A stretch of 64,000 bases of DNA, from positions 13,231 through 77,230 of the forward strand of contig CAWEYC010000010.1 of the NCBI GenBank assembly GCA_963813195.1, written 5' to 3'. Shown here piece by piece: positions 1 through 8,188 of the stretch (its first letter is position 1; every line of letters starts with the position of its first letter). Below the pieces are notes generated by a model, which searched no databases, had not been told where the DNA came from, and saw only the letters and a list, made by a program, of their open reading frames with translations. The position numbers were made by a program, and so were the translations under genes. This DNA is from Roseiarcus sp963813195 (GTDB lineage Bacteria > Pseudomonadota > Alphaproteobacteria > Rhizobiales > Beijerinckiaceae).

Positions 1-429
1 GATCAGGCGATGGGCTTCATCGAGATATTTGGGGATCGACCAGCCCAGCATCTGGATCGGGAAGAGGATGTTGTCGAGCACCGATCGCCAAGGCAGCAGC
101 ACCGGCCGTTGAAACACCATGCCGACATCGCGGGACGGCCGGTCGAGCACCTTGCCGTCGAGCTTGACCACGCCGCCGCTGGGCGCGGTCAGGCCGCCGA
201 TGATCTTCATCAGGGTGCTCTTGCCGCAGCCGCTCGGCCCAACCAGGGTCACGAACTGATCCCGCGGGATGTCAAGCGACACTTCCTTGAGCGCCAGCAC
301 GTCGTCGCCCGAGCGGGCTGCGAAGCGCTTGGTGACGCCCTTGAGAGAGATCAAGGGCGCCGCGGCGGCTTCGCCAGACGAAGTGTCCCTCAGACTGGGC
401 TCCTCAAGGGAGCCGGTCTCGATCGCCAT
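1..429 (-). CDS. ABC transporter ATP-binding protein, SsuB/TauB type (partial, C-terminus outside window)
   Basis: This is the ATPase of an importer of the nitrate/sulfonate/taurine/thiamine-precursor class. It reads leftward from an ATG at 429 and runs off the window with no stop, so only the first 143 residues are visible. Walker A is GPSGCGKST at residues 64-72, and the Q-loop is VFQRP near residue 107, followed by LLPWRSVLDN, which is typical of this subfamily. The start lies 13 nt after the stop of the NMT1-like binding-protein gene, so the two are almost certainly co-transcribed. The substrate cannot be read from the sequence. The neighbouring UbiD gene suggests an aromatic or unsaturated carboxylic acid, which is inference only. 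Confidence 0.93.
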   Translation of the reverse strand, partial: MAIETGSLEEPSLRDTSSGEAAAAPLISLKGVTKRFAARSGDDVLALKEVSLDIPRDQFVTLVGPSGCGKSTLMKIIGGLTAPSGGVVKLDGKVLDRPSRDVGMVFQRPVLLPWRSVLDNILFPIQMLGWSIPKYLDEAHRLI

Positions 430-442
430 TGTCACCTGTCCG

Positions 443-1471
443 CTACTTCGCCGGCAGGATCGGTTGCTTGGGCAGGAACTCAGTGGTGTAGAGATCCTCC
501 GGCGCCACCATCTTCTTGAGGGAGAGCGCCGGCACGATGATGTTCTCGGTGGTCGCCATCCGTTCCTTGCTGATGCTGCCGAAGCCGTTCTTGGCGACAT
601 CGGGCGTCAGCTCGATCTTGGCGAGTGCGGTCATTTCGTCCTTGGCCACCTGGGGGTCGATTTCCGGGTTCGCTTTGACCAGGATCGCGACCGCCTCATC
701 TGGATGAGCGAAGGCATAGGCCATGCCCTTGAGCGAGGCCTCGATGAAGCGCCTCACCATGTCGGGCTTGGCCTTTAGCGTATCGGGGCTCGCGATGATG
801 GCATTGCCGTAGGTGGCAAGGCCGTAATCGGAGTATCTCATTACAGCGACCGTCTTGCCCTGCTGGGCGGCGACGCTGGCGTAGCGGCTGACATAGATGC
901 TCTGGTCGAGGATTGCGTCCACATGGCCCGAGGCCAGCAACGGCGCGAGCGTCGCGGCATCGACCACGACTTCAGTGATCTTGCTGCGATCGAGCGAGTT
1001 CGCCTTGAGGAAGGCCGGCAGCATGTTGACCGAAGCGCCGGAAGCAGAACGGCCGACTTTGCGGCCCTCCAGGTCCTTCGGCAGCTTGATGCCCGACTGA
1101 ACCTGATAGATGACGCCGAGGCTGGCCTTGTCATAGGTCACCGCGACGATGCGGATCGGGATATCGTCATTGGCGCGCGCCGCGATGATCGCGCCGGTGT
1201 CAGCGACACCGAAGGTCGCGGCCGCGGACGCCACGCGTTTGATGGTGTCGCCCGAGCCGAAGCCGCGGGAAATCGTCACATCGAGGCCGGCATCTTTGTA
1301 GAAGCCCTTGTCGCGCGCGACAAAGTAACTGGCATGGACGCCGTCCACCACCCAATCCAGCGCCAAGGTCACCTGGTCGGCGGCGCAGGCCGCCGTTTGC
1401 GACGCGAGAATCGAACCGCCGACGAGGCAGGCAAACGCCAATTTCCTCAACATGGTCGAACGCGGCTTCAT
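443..1471 (-). CDS. ABC transporter substrate-binding protein, NMT1/THI5-like (SsuA/TauA family)
   Basis: This is a periplasmic solute-binding protein of 342 residues, the normal family length. An N-terminal signal peptide (basic MKPRSTMLRK, hydrophobic core, cleavage expected after about residue 30) is followed by the NMT1 fold. Recognisable pieces are LALDW near residue 36, KGFYKDAGLDV, and FGVADTGAII, where the family binds its ligand. It is flanked by the UbiD gene (41 nt upstream) and the ATPase gene (13 nt downstream), giving the order ubiD, binding protein, ATPase; a permease is expected beyond the left edge. Family members bind sulfonates, pyrimidines, phthalates or other aromatic acids, and the ligand here is not known. 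Confidence 0.9.
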   Translation of the reverse strand: MKPRSTMLRKLAFACLVGGSILASQTAACAADQVTLALDWVVDGVHASYFVARDKGFYKDAGLDVTISRGFGSGDTIKRVASAAATFGVADTGAIIAARANDDIPIRIVAVTYDKASLGVIYQVQSGIKLPKDLEGRKVGRSASGASVNMLPAFLKANSLDRSKITEVVVDAATLAPLLASGHVDAILDQSIYVSRYASVAAQQGKTVAVMRYSDYGLATYGNAIIASPDTLKAKPDMVRRFIEASLKGMAYAFAHPDEAVAILVKANPEIDPQVAKDEMTALAKIELTPDVAKNGFGSISKERMATTENIIVPALSLKKMVAPEDLYTTEFLPKQPILPAK

Positions 1472-1512
1472 GACAAATCTCCGGAATGGTTCGGTTTAAC
1501 AGACGAGAGCCT

Positions 1513-2838
1513 TCAGAGGTAATCCTCGAGTTTCAGCGTATCCAGCCCCGGGGTCTTCTTGCGTTCGAAGGCCGCTGCGTGATCGAGCGGCTTGGTGGCG
1601 TCGATCCCCAGCCGGCCCCAGTGCATCTTGTGAGGATCGCGCGCAAACGACGGCACGCCAGGGATCTGGATGACGTCGCGGTCGGGGCGGCAGCGCGTCG
1701 CCATCGCCCACAACACATCCTGCCAATCGTGGATGTTCACGTCCTCATCGACGACCACGCAATAGAGCACGCGATTCATTTCGGCGCCGAAGGCCGCCAC
1801 CATCGCCCGCTGCGCCTGTCCTTCGGACTTGTTGTCGATCTGGATGGCGCAGAACTGCAGCAAGGGAAAGCAGCTCACATCCTTGACGCCGGGGACCCAG
1901 GTTCGCACGCCGGCATAGATGCCGCCGGCGATCGGCAGCGCGCTCATCGCGATCTCCTCGGCCGAGCCGGCGCTGATGGCATAGAACAGCCCATCCTTGC
2001 GCGCATGGACCTTCGCCACCCGGAAAACGTGATTGTCGGTCGGAGGGACGTAGTAATCCATCCACTCGCCGAATGGGCCTTCCTCGCGCCGCACCCCGGC
2101 GAGGATCTCGCCCTCGATGACGAATTCGGCGCCGCGCGGCACAGGCAATCCAAGGGTCGGCGAGGATTGCATGGGAAAGCGCTTGCCGGAGATGCGCGCC
2201 GCCAGGTCATATTCGCTGACATCCGGCCCGATGGTGGCGCCGCCGGCGAGCATGACGGCGGGCGGCAAGCCGATGGCGACGACGGCCTTCAGCGGCTCGC
2301 CCCGCGCCTCCATCTTCTGCTGGATGCGATAGAGATCGCCCGACGTGCTGAGCCGGCAGCGCAACTCGCCATCGTCGACGATCTGCATGCGGTGAAACGA
2401 GAGATTGACGACATCCGTATCAGGATCGCGGGCGACGATGACGCTGGCGGTGAGATAGGGCCCGGCATCTTTTTCGGAGAAGGTGATATGCGGGATCTGA
2501 CCGAGCGAGATTTCCTCGAACTCGGACTTCTCGACCTCGTGTTCCCCGGCTGTTGCGCCGCCCCCACGCGTCGTCATCAGTTCGGCCCAGCGTGACGCCA
2601 CCTTTTCAATACCGACACCCAGCAGCTGCGCGATAATGCGCGGGTTGCCGAGCGTATTGCTGATGACACGATAAGGGGTGCCGCGAACCTTTTCGAAGAT
2701 GACCGGTAGATTAGGACCCGCCTGAATCTTTCGAACGACAGCATTCAGTTCGAATTGGGGATCGACTTCGCGACGGACCACGAGAAGTTGGTTATTGGCC
2801 TCGAGCTGCTTAACGAATTCGCGAAGGCTTTTTGGCAA
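1513..2838 (-). CDS. ubiD: UbiD family prenylated-FMN-dependent decarboxylase
   Basis: This is a 441-residue UbiD-family enzyme that reversibly decarboxylates aromatic or alpha,beta-unsaturated acids using prenylated FMN. The residues matching the catalytic Arg-Glu-Glu set of the family are intact: R150 in NLSFHRMQ (145-152), and E253 and E258 in EGPFGE. The start is a TTG at 2838, preceded on the minus strand by a strong GGAGGGG ribosome-binding site about 7 nt away. It heads an operon with the NMT1-type transporter genes and lies 171 nt downstream of the IclR gene. UbiX, the cofactor-making partner, is encoded divergently at 4076. Transport plus decarboxylation suggests use of an imported acid rather than ubiquinone synthesis; the substrate is unknown. 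Confidence 0.92.
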   Translation of the reverse strand: MPKSLREFVKQLEANNQLLVVRREVDPQFELNAVVRKIQAGPNLPVIFEKVRGTPYRVISNTLGNPRIIAQLLGVGIEKVASRWAELMTTRGGGATAGEHEVEKSEFEEISLGQIPHITFSEKDAGPYLTASVIVARDPDTDVVNLSFHRMQIVDDGELRCRLSTSGDLYRIQQKMEARGEPLKAVVAIGLPPAVMLAGGATIGPDVSEYDLAARISGKRFPMQSSPTLGLPVPRGAEFVIEGEILAGVRREEGPFGEWMDYYVPPTDNHVFRVAKVHARKDGLFYAISAGSAEEIAMSALPIAGGIYAGVRTWVPGVKDVSCFPLLQFCAIQIDNKSEGQAQRAMVAAFGAEMNRVLYCVVVDEDVNIHDWQDVLWAMATRCRPDRDVIQIPGVPSFARDPHKMHWGRLGIDATKPLDHAAAFERKKTPGLDTLKLEDYL

Positions 2839-3009
2839 AATATGTCCCCTCCGACCGACCTGTTGGACGACCGTAGCAGCCGTCTCACGGTTTGGTGAAA
2901 TAATTTTTTCCGGTCGATTGCCTCGGAAAATCCTATCCCCAAGTCGCTTGAGCCAAGCGACTCGTCCGCCACTTCCGGGGACGTGGCGGCGCCGGCCGTC
3001 ACACGTAGG

Positions 3010-3840
3010 TCATTTGGCGCCCTTACGACCGGATAACCCCGTAGTACCAAGCTTTTCCGAGAGTTCCGCCGCGCATCGGACAACCGCCTTCGCAAGTTCC
3101 GTTCGGCGGGCTTGTGCAAATCGATATAAAGGCGCCGTCGCCGTCACGGCGCCGAAGACTTGCGATTGACGATCAAAGGCAATCGCCGAAACGGCGCCGA
3201 CATCGCGCTCGAACTCTCCGGTGTTGACCGCGCAGAGTTGCGCCCGGCAACGGGCCAGCTCGGCCTTCAGCGACCGCGGGTCAGTGATGGTTCGGTCGGT
3301 GAAGCGATGGAGCGGTTTGGCGCAGTATTTCTCAATTGCCGCCTCGCCCATATGAGCAAGCAGGACCTTCCCCGCCGCCGTCGCATGTCCCGGATTTCGG
3401 TGCCCTGGCGTTGAAAAGGCCCTGACCGAGTTCGAGCCGGGCGCCTGCTCGATGCTCACGGCCTCATGGCCATCCCAAACGCTGAAGCTGCAGGTTTCGC
3501 CGGTTTGTGCGGCAAGTTGCGACAAGAGCGGGCGAACGACGTCTCTCACATCGAAGCTTGCCAGCGCCGACGCTGCGAGCGTCACCATTCCCATGCCGAG
3601 AGAAAGCCGTCCCGTCGCCGAATCGCGCTGGATGAGCTGAACATTTTCCAGCGTTTTGGCGATGCGCGAAACAGAGCTTTTGTGGAGGCCGATGCGCCTT
3701 GCGATGTCGTTGACGCCCACGGCGGAGCTCGCCTCCGACAGGCAGCGCAGGAGGTCGACGGCATGCTCAACGGCTCCGATCGTCTCTCGGCGCGGCGGGG
3801 AAGCAGTAGCGCTTTTCTTCGGCGTCTCGTCCCGCGACAT
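3010..3840 (-). CDS. IclR family transcriptional regulator
   Basis: The protein has 276 residues from the ATG at 3840. It has an N-terminal winged helix-turn-helix (about residues 22-80, with recognition-helix text GLHKSSVSRIAKTL at 51-64) and a C-terminal IclR effector-binding domain (text GHATAAGKVLLAHM and VSAIAFD). An upstream in-frame TTG at 3885 would add 15 residues, but the ATG has the better ribosome-binding site (GGGCGGA). IclR proteins often control aromatic-acid degradation. Its position between the divergent ubiD/transporter and ubiX genes makes it the likely local regulator, and two abutting palindromes at 3894-3921 in the divergent gap are candidate operators. Confidence 0.9.
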   Translation of the reverse strand: MSRDETPKKSATASPPRRETIGAVEHAVDLLRCLSEASSAVGVNDIARRIGLHKSSVSRIAKTLENVQLIQRDSATGRLSLGMGMVTLAASALASFDVRDVVRPLLSQLAAQTGETCSFSVWDGHEAVSIEQAPGSNSVRAFSTPGHRNPGHATAAGKVLLAHMGEAAIEKYCAKPLHRFTDRTITDPRSLKAELARCRAQLCAVNTGEFERDVGAVSAIAFDRQSQVFGAVTATAPLYRFAQARRTELAKAVVRCAAELSEKLGTTGLSGRKGAK

Positions 3841-3893
3841 GGTGTTTCCGCCCTGACGGCCCTTTTTGGGTTGACTCGTCGCCAACCGCCATC

Positions 3894-3921
3894 CACTCTA
3901 GAGTGCGCAACGCCGTTGTGC
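3894..3921. promoter_or_regulatory. Two abutting palindromes, candidate IclR operators
   Basis: The gap between the IclR gene and ubiX holds a perfect 12-bp palindrome, CACTCTAGAGTG (3894-3905). It shares its last base with a 17-bp near-palindrome, GCGCAACGCCGTTGTGC (3905-3921), which has one mismatched pair plus the central base. A further TTGT/ACAA pair follows at about 3916-3933. Placement in a divergent regulator-target gap is typical of IclR-family binding sites. Binding is inferred, not shown. Confidence 0.45.
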
Positions 3922-4075
3922 AATACGCAACAATTACGCGGCAGGACGCTGATGGGGAGGAATTATTCATGCCGGCGCGGCATCTCGCGTTGCGAGACCA
4001 CGATCATATGATGCGCGACTCTGGCCGCCAGAGCGCCGATGCCGCTGAGATCTCCTCGTGGCGGTGCAGCATCAA

Positions 4076-4690
4076 ATGACCGGGTCACAAAATCGTCTGA
4101 TTGTCGGCATCAGCGGCGCGTCGGGCGTCGCCTACGGCGTTGCCGCGCTACGGATGCTGCGGGCGCTCGATATCGAAACGCATCTTGTCATGACGCATTC
4201 GGCGACGGTGACCTTGGGTCACGAACTGCCGCTCAAGTTGCGCGAAGTCCACGCTTTGGCAAGCGTAGCGCATCGCATCGACAATATCGGCGCCTCGATT
4301 GCGAGCGGATCCTTTCGCACGATCGGCATGCTCGTTGCGCCGTGCTCGGTACGCTCTCTCTCCGAGATCGCGTACGGGATGACTTCGAATTTGCTGACGC
4401 GCGCCGCCGACGTCGTGTTGAAGGAGCGGCGTCGCCTCGTTCTGATGGTCCGGGAGACGCCGCTCCATCTCGGCCATCTCCGAGCTATGGCGCAGGCTAC
4501 GGAAGCGGGCGCGATCATCATGCCGCCGGTGCCGGCTTTCTATGCCAAGCCGGGCTCCGTCGATGAGATCGTCCAGCATAGTGTTGGACGCGCGCTCGAC
4601 CTGTTCGACATCGACGGCGGCGCCGTTCGCCGCTGGGGCGAGCACGTCGGCCCGAATTCGGCCTCGCGAACCGACACGAGCGAAAATTGA
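4076..4690 (+). CDS. ubiX: UbiX family flavin prenyltransferase
   Basis: UbiX/Pad1 attaches a dimethylallyl unit to reduced FMN, making the prenyl-FMN cofactor that UbiD enzymes need. From the ATG at 4076 the protein has 204 residues. The N-terminal nucleotide-binding motif is GISGASG at 11-17. The later family text APCSVRSLSEIAYG (88-101), TSNLLTRAADV and VRETPLH are all recognisable. A GTG at 4058 is possible but has no better ribosome-binding site. The gene lies divergent from the IclR regulator and is followed 3 nt later by the TIGR02444 gene, so the two are co-transcribed. Confidence 0.93.
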   Translation: MTGSQNRLIVGISGASGVAYGVAALRMLRALDIETHLVMTHSATVTLGHELPLKLREVHALASVAHRIDNIGASIASGSFRTIGMLVAPCSVRSLSEIAYGMTSNLLTRAADVVLKERRRLVLMVRETPLHLGHLRAMAQATEAGAIIMPPVPAFYAKPGSVDEIVQHSVGRALDLFDIDGGAVRRWGEHVGPNSASRTDTSEN

Positions 4691-4693
4691 ACA

Positions 4694-5284
4694 ATGGTCT
4701 CACCTTCCGCCCCCATCGTCAGGACGCCGGATCCTCTCGCGGATATCCCGGAACTGGACAATGATCTGTGGCGCTTCGCCCTCTCGCTTTATGGCCGCGA
4801 AGGCGTCTCGTCGGCCTGTCTGGTCCTGCAGGAAAAACTCGGCGTCGACGTCAACATTCTGCTCTTCGCTATTTTTGCCCGCCTCGAACGCGGCGTGACG
4901 CTCGACACACAGGAGTTGGCCGCGATCGACGGCCTGGTGCGAGGCTGGCGAACTGAAATCGTGCAAGTCCTGCGGCAAGTCCGCACAAGACTCAAATCAG
5001 CTCCTTTCTCCTCCTCCGCCACGGAGGACTTGCGCAACCGCATCAAGGCGGACGAGCTCAGAGCCGAGCAGATCGAGTTGGTCATGTTGGCGGGCTGGCT
5101 GGATCGGCAACCGCCTCGGCGGGCTGATCTCCTTGCCGATGCGCAGAGCATTCCATCGCTGGTCGCCCGCTATTTTGCGGCGGGCAAGGCCGGAGCGCAG
5201 CACACGCCGGACCTCGAGGACGCCTTGCGCAAACTCGCACGCGCAATCGACGACGCCGAGGCCGGGCACTCATCCCGTACGTGA
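4694..5284 (+). CDS. TIGR02444 family protein
   Basis: This is a 196-residue cytoplasmic protein of unknown function. The N-terminal half matches the TIGR02444/DUF2390 family pattern: LDNDLWRFALSLYGREGVSSACL at about 21-43, followed by a helical VNILLFAIFARLE segment and LDTQELAAI. The C-terminal half is helical and charged with no recognisable motif. It starts 3 nt after ubiX and ends 12 nt before the start of a broken ubiD gene, so it sits inside what was probably a ubiX-TIGR02444-ubiD transcription unit. No catalytic role is established for the family. Confidence 0.82.
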   Translation: MVSPSAPIVRTPDPLADIPELDNDLWRFALSLYGREGVSSACLVLQEKLGVDVNILLFAIFARLERGVTLDTQELAAIDGLVRGWRTEIVQVLRQVRTRLKSAPFSSSATEDLRNRIKADELRAEQIELVMLAGWLDRQPPRRADLLADAQSIPSLVARYFAAGKAGAQHTPDLEDALRKLARAIDDAEAGHSSRT

Positions 5285-5296
5285 ACCGAGGAACCG

Positions 5297-5421
5297 ATGC
5301 GCGCCTACATGGAAAAGCTCAGGGCAAGAGGCGAATTGCTCGAAGTGCACCGCCCGGTCCATCCCAAGCATGAACTCGCGGCGGTGTCGGACGCGGCCCA
5401 TCGGCGCTGGGGCAAGCCGTC
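5297..5421 (+). pseudogene. Truncated 5' end of a second UbiD-family decarboxylase gene
   Basis: An ATG at 5297 with a GAGGAA ribosome-binding site opens a reading frame whose first roughly 41 residues (MRAYMEKLRARGELL, then VHPKHELAAVSDAA) are typical of the UbiD N-terminus and align with the intact UbiD start at 2838. Homology stops near WGKP. The frame then runs through unrelated sequence to a stop at 5515, so any product would be a 72-residue chimera with no active site. About 90 percent of the gene is missing. It follows ubiX and the TIGR02444 gene, suggesting that this was the original UbiD partner in the operon. Confidence 0.75.
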
Positions 5422-5632
5422 GGAGCAGACGTTGTGGTCGAGAATTTTCGTCCCGGCGTCGCCGACAAGCTCGGCATCGGCTGGGCGGCGCTGTCGCGGG
5501 TCAATCCGCGCCTGATCTATGCGAGCATTTCTGGTTTTGGTCAGGACGGCCCCAACGCATCGCGCCCCGCCTATGACATAGTCCTGCAGGCGATGAGCGG
5601 CATCATGGCGGTGACTGGGGACCCGGCGGCGG
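5416..5632 (+). pseudogene. Internal fragment of a CaiB/BaiF (class III) CoA-transferase gene
   Basis: In a different frame from the UbiD remnant, about 70 codons encode classic class III CoA-transferase text: ADVVVENFRPG, then LGIGW, NPRLIYASISGFGQDGP, RPAYD and QAMSGIMAVTGDP. Both ends of the roughly 400-residue protein are missing. There is no start codon or ribosome-binding site of its own. The left junction falls at about 5412-5424 and the right one at about 5630-5640, where acyl-CoA dehydrogenase homology begins. It is non-functional as it stands. Confidence 0.75.
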
Positions 5633-5639
5633 CGGCGCT

Positions 5640-6562
5640 GGCGTCGATCCCGCATCGCTGGCGCCTGCGCATCGACCGCTTCCATGATCACCGCGCATTA
5701 TCTGGCGACCGACTCGATCCAGTACGGCGGCGACGGCGCGCAGAAGACGCGCTGGCTTGCCGAGGCCGCCAGCGGGCGCAGTCTTGGCGCCTTCGCGCTC
5801 ACCGAGCCCGGGCCGGGTTCGAACCCTGCCGACATGACGACGACGGCGCGGCGCGAAGGGGCGTTCTACCGCCTCAAGGGCGTCAAGCATTTCATTTCCA
5901 ATGCCGGCGCGGCCGATTTTCTCGTCGTCTACGCCAAGACCGATGCGAACGCCGGGGCGCGCGGCATCTCGGCGTTTGTCGTCGACCCGAAGCGCGGCGG
6001 CGTGGAGATCGGGCCGCCCGAGCGCACGATGGGGCTGCGTGGCGGTCACGTGTTCGAGGTCAGGCTCGATTGTCTCGCGCCCGAAGACCACAGGCTGGGG
6101 CCGGAGGGCTCGGGGTTCCGCACCGCGCTGAACGCGCTCGACGCCGGGCGGCTCGACATCGCCGCTTGTTGCGTCGGGATCGCCGAAGCCGCGCAGTCGC
6201 ATGCGCTGGCCTGGGCCAAGAGCCGAAAGGTCGGTGGCGCGCCGATCGCCGACTTTCAGGGCGTTCAGTGGATGCTGGCGGATATGGCGACCGACATCGC
6301 GGCGGCGCGCGGACTGGGGCGCGCCGCTGCGCTCAAGCGCGCCTCCGGGCAGCGCTACAGCATCGAGGCTTCGATGGCGAAGCTGTTCGCTTCGGAGATG
6401 GCGGCCCGCGTCACCGACAGGGCGCTGCAGATTCACGGCGGTTATGGTTTCAGCGCGGATTTTCCACTGGAGCGCTTCGTGCGCGACGTTCGCATCATGC
6501 GCATCTACGAAGGCTCGTCCGAGATCCAACGCAATATCATCGCACGCTCTTTGTTTGTCTGA
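5640..6562 (+). pseudogene. Acyl-CoA dehydrogenase gene lacking its 5' end
   Basis: About 305 codons of an acyl-CoA dehydrogenase are intact from ACASTASMITAHYLATD near 5650 to the C-terminus. Visible are the flavin/substrate region FALTEPGPGSNPADM, the middle beta domain (GVKHFISNAGAADF), and the C-terminal YGFSADFPLERFVRD and YEGSSEIQRNIIARS motifs. Roughly the first 75 residues of a normal protein of about 380 are replaced by the CoA-transferase fragment. An internal ATG at 5684 would give a 292-residue product without the N-terminal helical domain, probably inactive. The stop is at 6560-6562. The three remnants look like a collapsed ubiD-caiB-acyl-CoA dehydrogenase operon. Confidence 0.78.
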
Positions 6563-7035
6563 CTTTGCAGATCGTCGCCGCGTTGAGAGCTTTCACGAAG
6601 AATGACACGCATCCAAGGGGGCGAGTCACTGGTGAGAGGCGTCTTCACCATTTCGGAACAAGTGGAACTCTGAAGGTCGGCCGCGGCCTCTCCCATCTTG
6701 CCGGGCCGCGACGCTGGAGCGGACCTCCGCCGACGTCATGTCAATCAGCTCAAGCCGACCCCTGCAGACCGGGGCTGCCCGCGACGACACAGGCCGCCTC
6801 ATTTTTGTAAGCGGCAATTCGTTGCGGTCGTCCTACGGCGCCTCGTGCACCCTGCGAGCATCGCCCAGGCTCCAAACCGCGCCACTTCTAACCCCCAGTT
6901 CCGACATCACATAATCGTTGATGAGATTATTGACAATCTCATTGACAGTCGCGCGGCGATCGATATGTTGGGCCCGCGCGTCACAGACGGCTTGGGTCGC
7001 AAGCCGCAGACAAAGGACAGCGTGGGGAGACGCTT
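6563..7035. other. Intergenic region, 473 bp
   Basis: No convincing gene is visible. The first 330 bases hold no recognisable coding text on either strand. The last 120 bases hold the palindrome and tandem promoter hexamers described at 6921-6969, and a ribosome-binding site (GGGGAG at about 7023-7028) ahead of the sugar-binding-protein start. The region marks the boundary between the decayed operon and the sugar-acid cluster. Confidence 0.6.
6921..6969 (+). promoter_or_regulatory. Sigma70-type promoter with overlapping palindrome, candidate GntR/FCD operator
   Basis: ATGAGATT (6921-6928) and AATCTCAT (6935-6942) form a perfect 8-bp inverted repeat with a 6-bp spacer. Two perfect TTGACA hexamers lie at 6930-6935, inside the palindrome, and at 6942-6947. 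The second is followed after 16 bp by TATGTT (6964-6969), giving a plausible promoter 67 bp upstream of the binding-protein start at 7036. A repressor on the palindrome would block the -35 region. The GntR/FCD protein encoded at 13964 is the obvious candidate. Confidence 0.5.
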
Positions 7036-8107
7036 ATGAGCAAAATCGGAAAGAAGTTTCGCAAGGCCATCGCGGTGGCTACGGTCGCGCTGACCGGGGC
7101 GGCGGCATTCGGCGTCCTGCCGGCGGCCGCCGAGGAAAAGCAGCTCGTAATCGGCGCCTCCGTCCCCTACATGAACGATCCGGCGTGGGTTCGCATCGTC
7201 GACTACGCCCAGTACGTCGCCAAGATCCTCAACGTCGATCTTGTCGTGGTCGACGCGGCAGGCAAAGAAGACAAGCAGATCAACGACATCCAGTCGCTGC
7301 TGTCGCGAAACGTCCAGGCGCTCATCTTCGTCCCCGTCTCTGCGGCGAACGCGCCCGCCATCATTCGCCTGGCCGACCGCGCCCACGTTCCAGCTATCGC
7401 GACGGACCGCTATCCCGGCTTCCCCGCCAACAATCCGAATGCGCCCTACCTGACCTTCGTTGGCCCCGACAACGTCGACGCCGGCCGCAAGATCGCGGAA
7501 TTCATGATCGCTCAGGGCGTCAAGAATTTCGTCGCCATCGGCGGCACGCCTGGGGATTCCAACAATCAGGAACGCTCGAAGGGCATGCGAGAGGCGATCG
7601 CGGCCGCCTCGGGCAAGGGGGTCAAGCTGCTGCAATACGTCGGCGTCCTTCAATCCGAAGACAATGGCTACGCCACGATGCAGAATTCTGCTCTCCGCCC
7701 ATCCGAGCGGCACGATCGACGGCGTGTGGTGCTACAACGACGCGCTCTGCGTCGGCGCTTATCGCGCCATCAAGCAGGCCGGACGCGACAAGGAGATCAA
7801 GATCGGGTCGATGGATTTGAACCCGCAGGCGCTCGATCTCATCAAGGACAAGACCAACTTCGTCTATTCGATCGGCGGCCATTGGGTGATGCTCGGGTTT
7901 GCCGAGATGATCGCCTACGACTACCTGCACGGCCACAAGCCGCTGTCGGAGTTTTCGCGGATCGAGGACGTCGGAGTCGACGCGGCCGGTTTCGACAAGT
8001 TCAAGGCGCAGTACATCGATTCGGAGCCGCCGTTCGACATCAAGCAGTACATGTTGACGTTCAACCCGAACGCCAAGACGCAGACGCCGCCGCTGACATT
8101 GAAGTGA
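7036..8107 (+). CDS. Sugar ABC transporter substrate-binding protein, ribose type (apparent frameshift near 7686)
   Basis: This is a periplasmic binding protein of the ribose/galactose type I fold. Its signal peptide has a hydrophobic stretch ending in LPAAAEE near residue 35. The reading frame that starts at 7036 is good for about 217 residues, up to YATMQN. From there the family sequence (LLSAHPSGTIDGVWCYNDA, then KIGSMDLN and NFVYSIGGHW) continues one frame over to a stop at 8105-8107. Removing one T at 7686/7687 restores a 356-residue protein of normal length. The domains are otherwise well preserved, so either a sequencing error or a very recent mutation is possible. It heads the operon with the permease and ATPase genes. 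Confidence 0.85.
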
Positions 8108-8133
8108 TGCGGCCCTGACCGACCCATCCTCGA

Positions 8134-8158
8134 CGAGGGGCGGTCGCCCCGCCCCTCG
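8134..8158 (+). other. Intercistronic stem-loop between binding-protein and permease genes
   Basis: CGAGGGGCGG (8134-8143) and CCGCCCCTCG (8149-8158) form a perfect 10-bp stem with a 5-nt loop and no T-run. Stem-loops in this position of ABC-importer operons usually protect the binding-protein mRNA or weaken read-through, so the binding protein is made in excess over the membrane parts. Function here is inferred from the position. Confidence 0.5.
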
Positions 8159-8188
8159 AAAGCTCACGTCAAGCCCGAAGGCATAGCC

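Noticed and set aside
5814..5828. GGTTCGAACCC, resembling a tRNA T-arm
   Set aside because: It lies inside acyl-CoA dehydrogenase coding sequence (GPGSNPAD) and has no cloverleaf around it.
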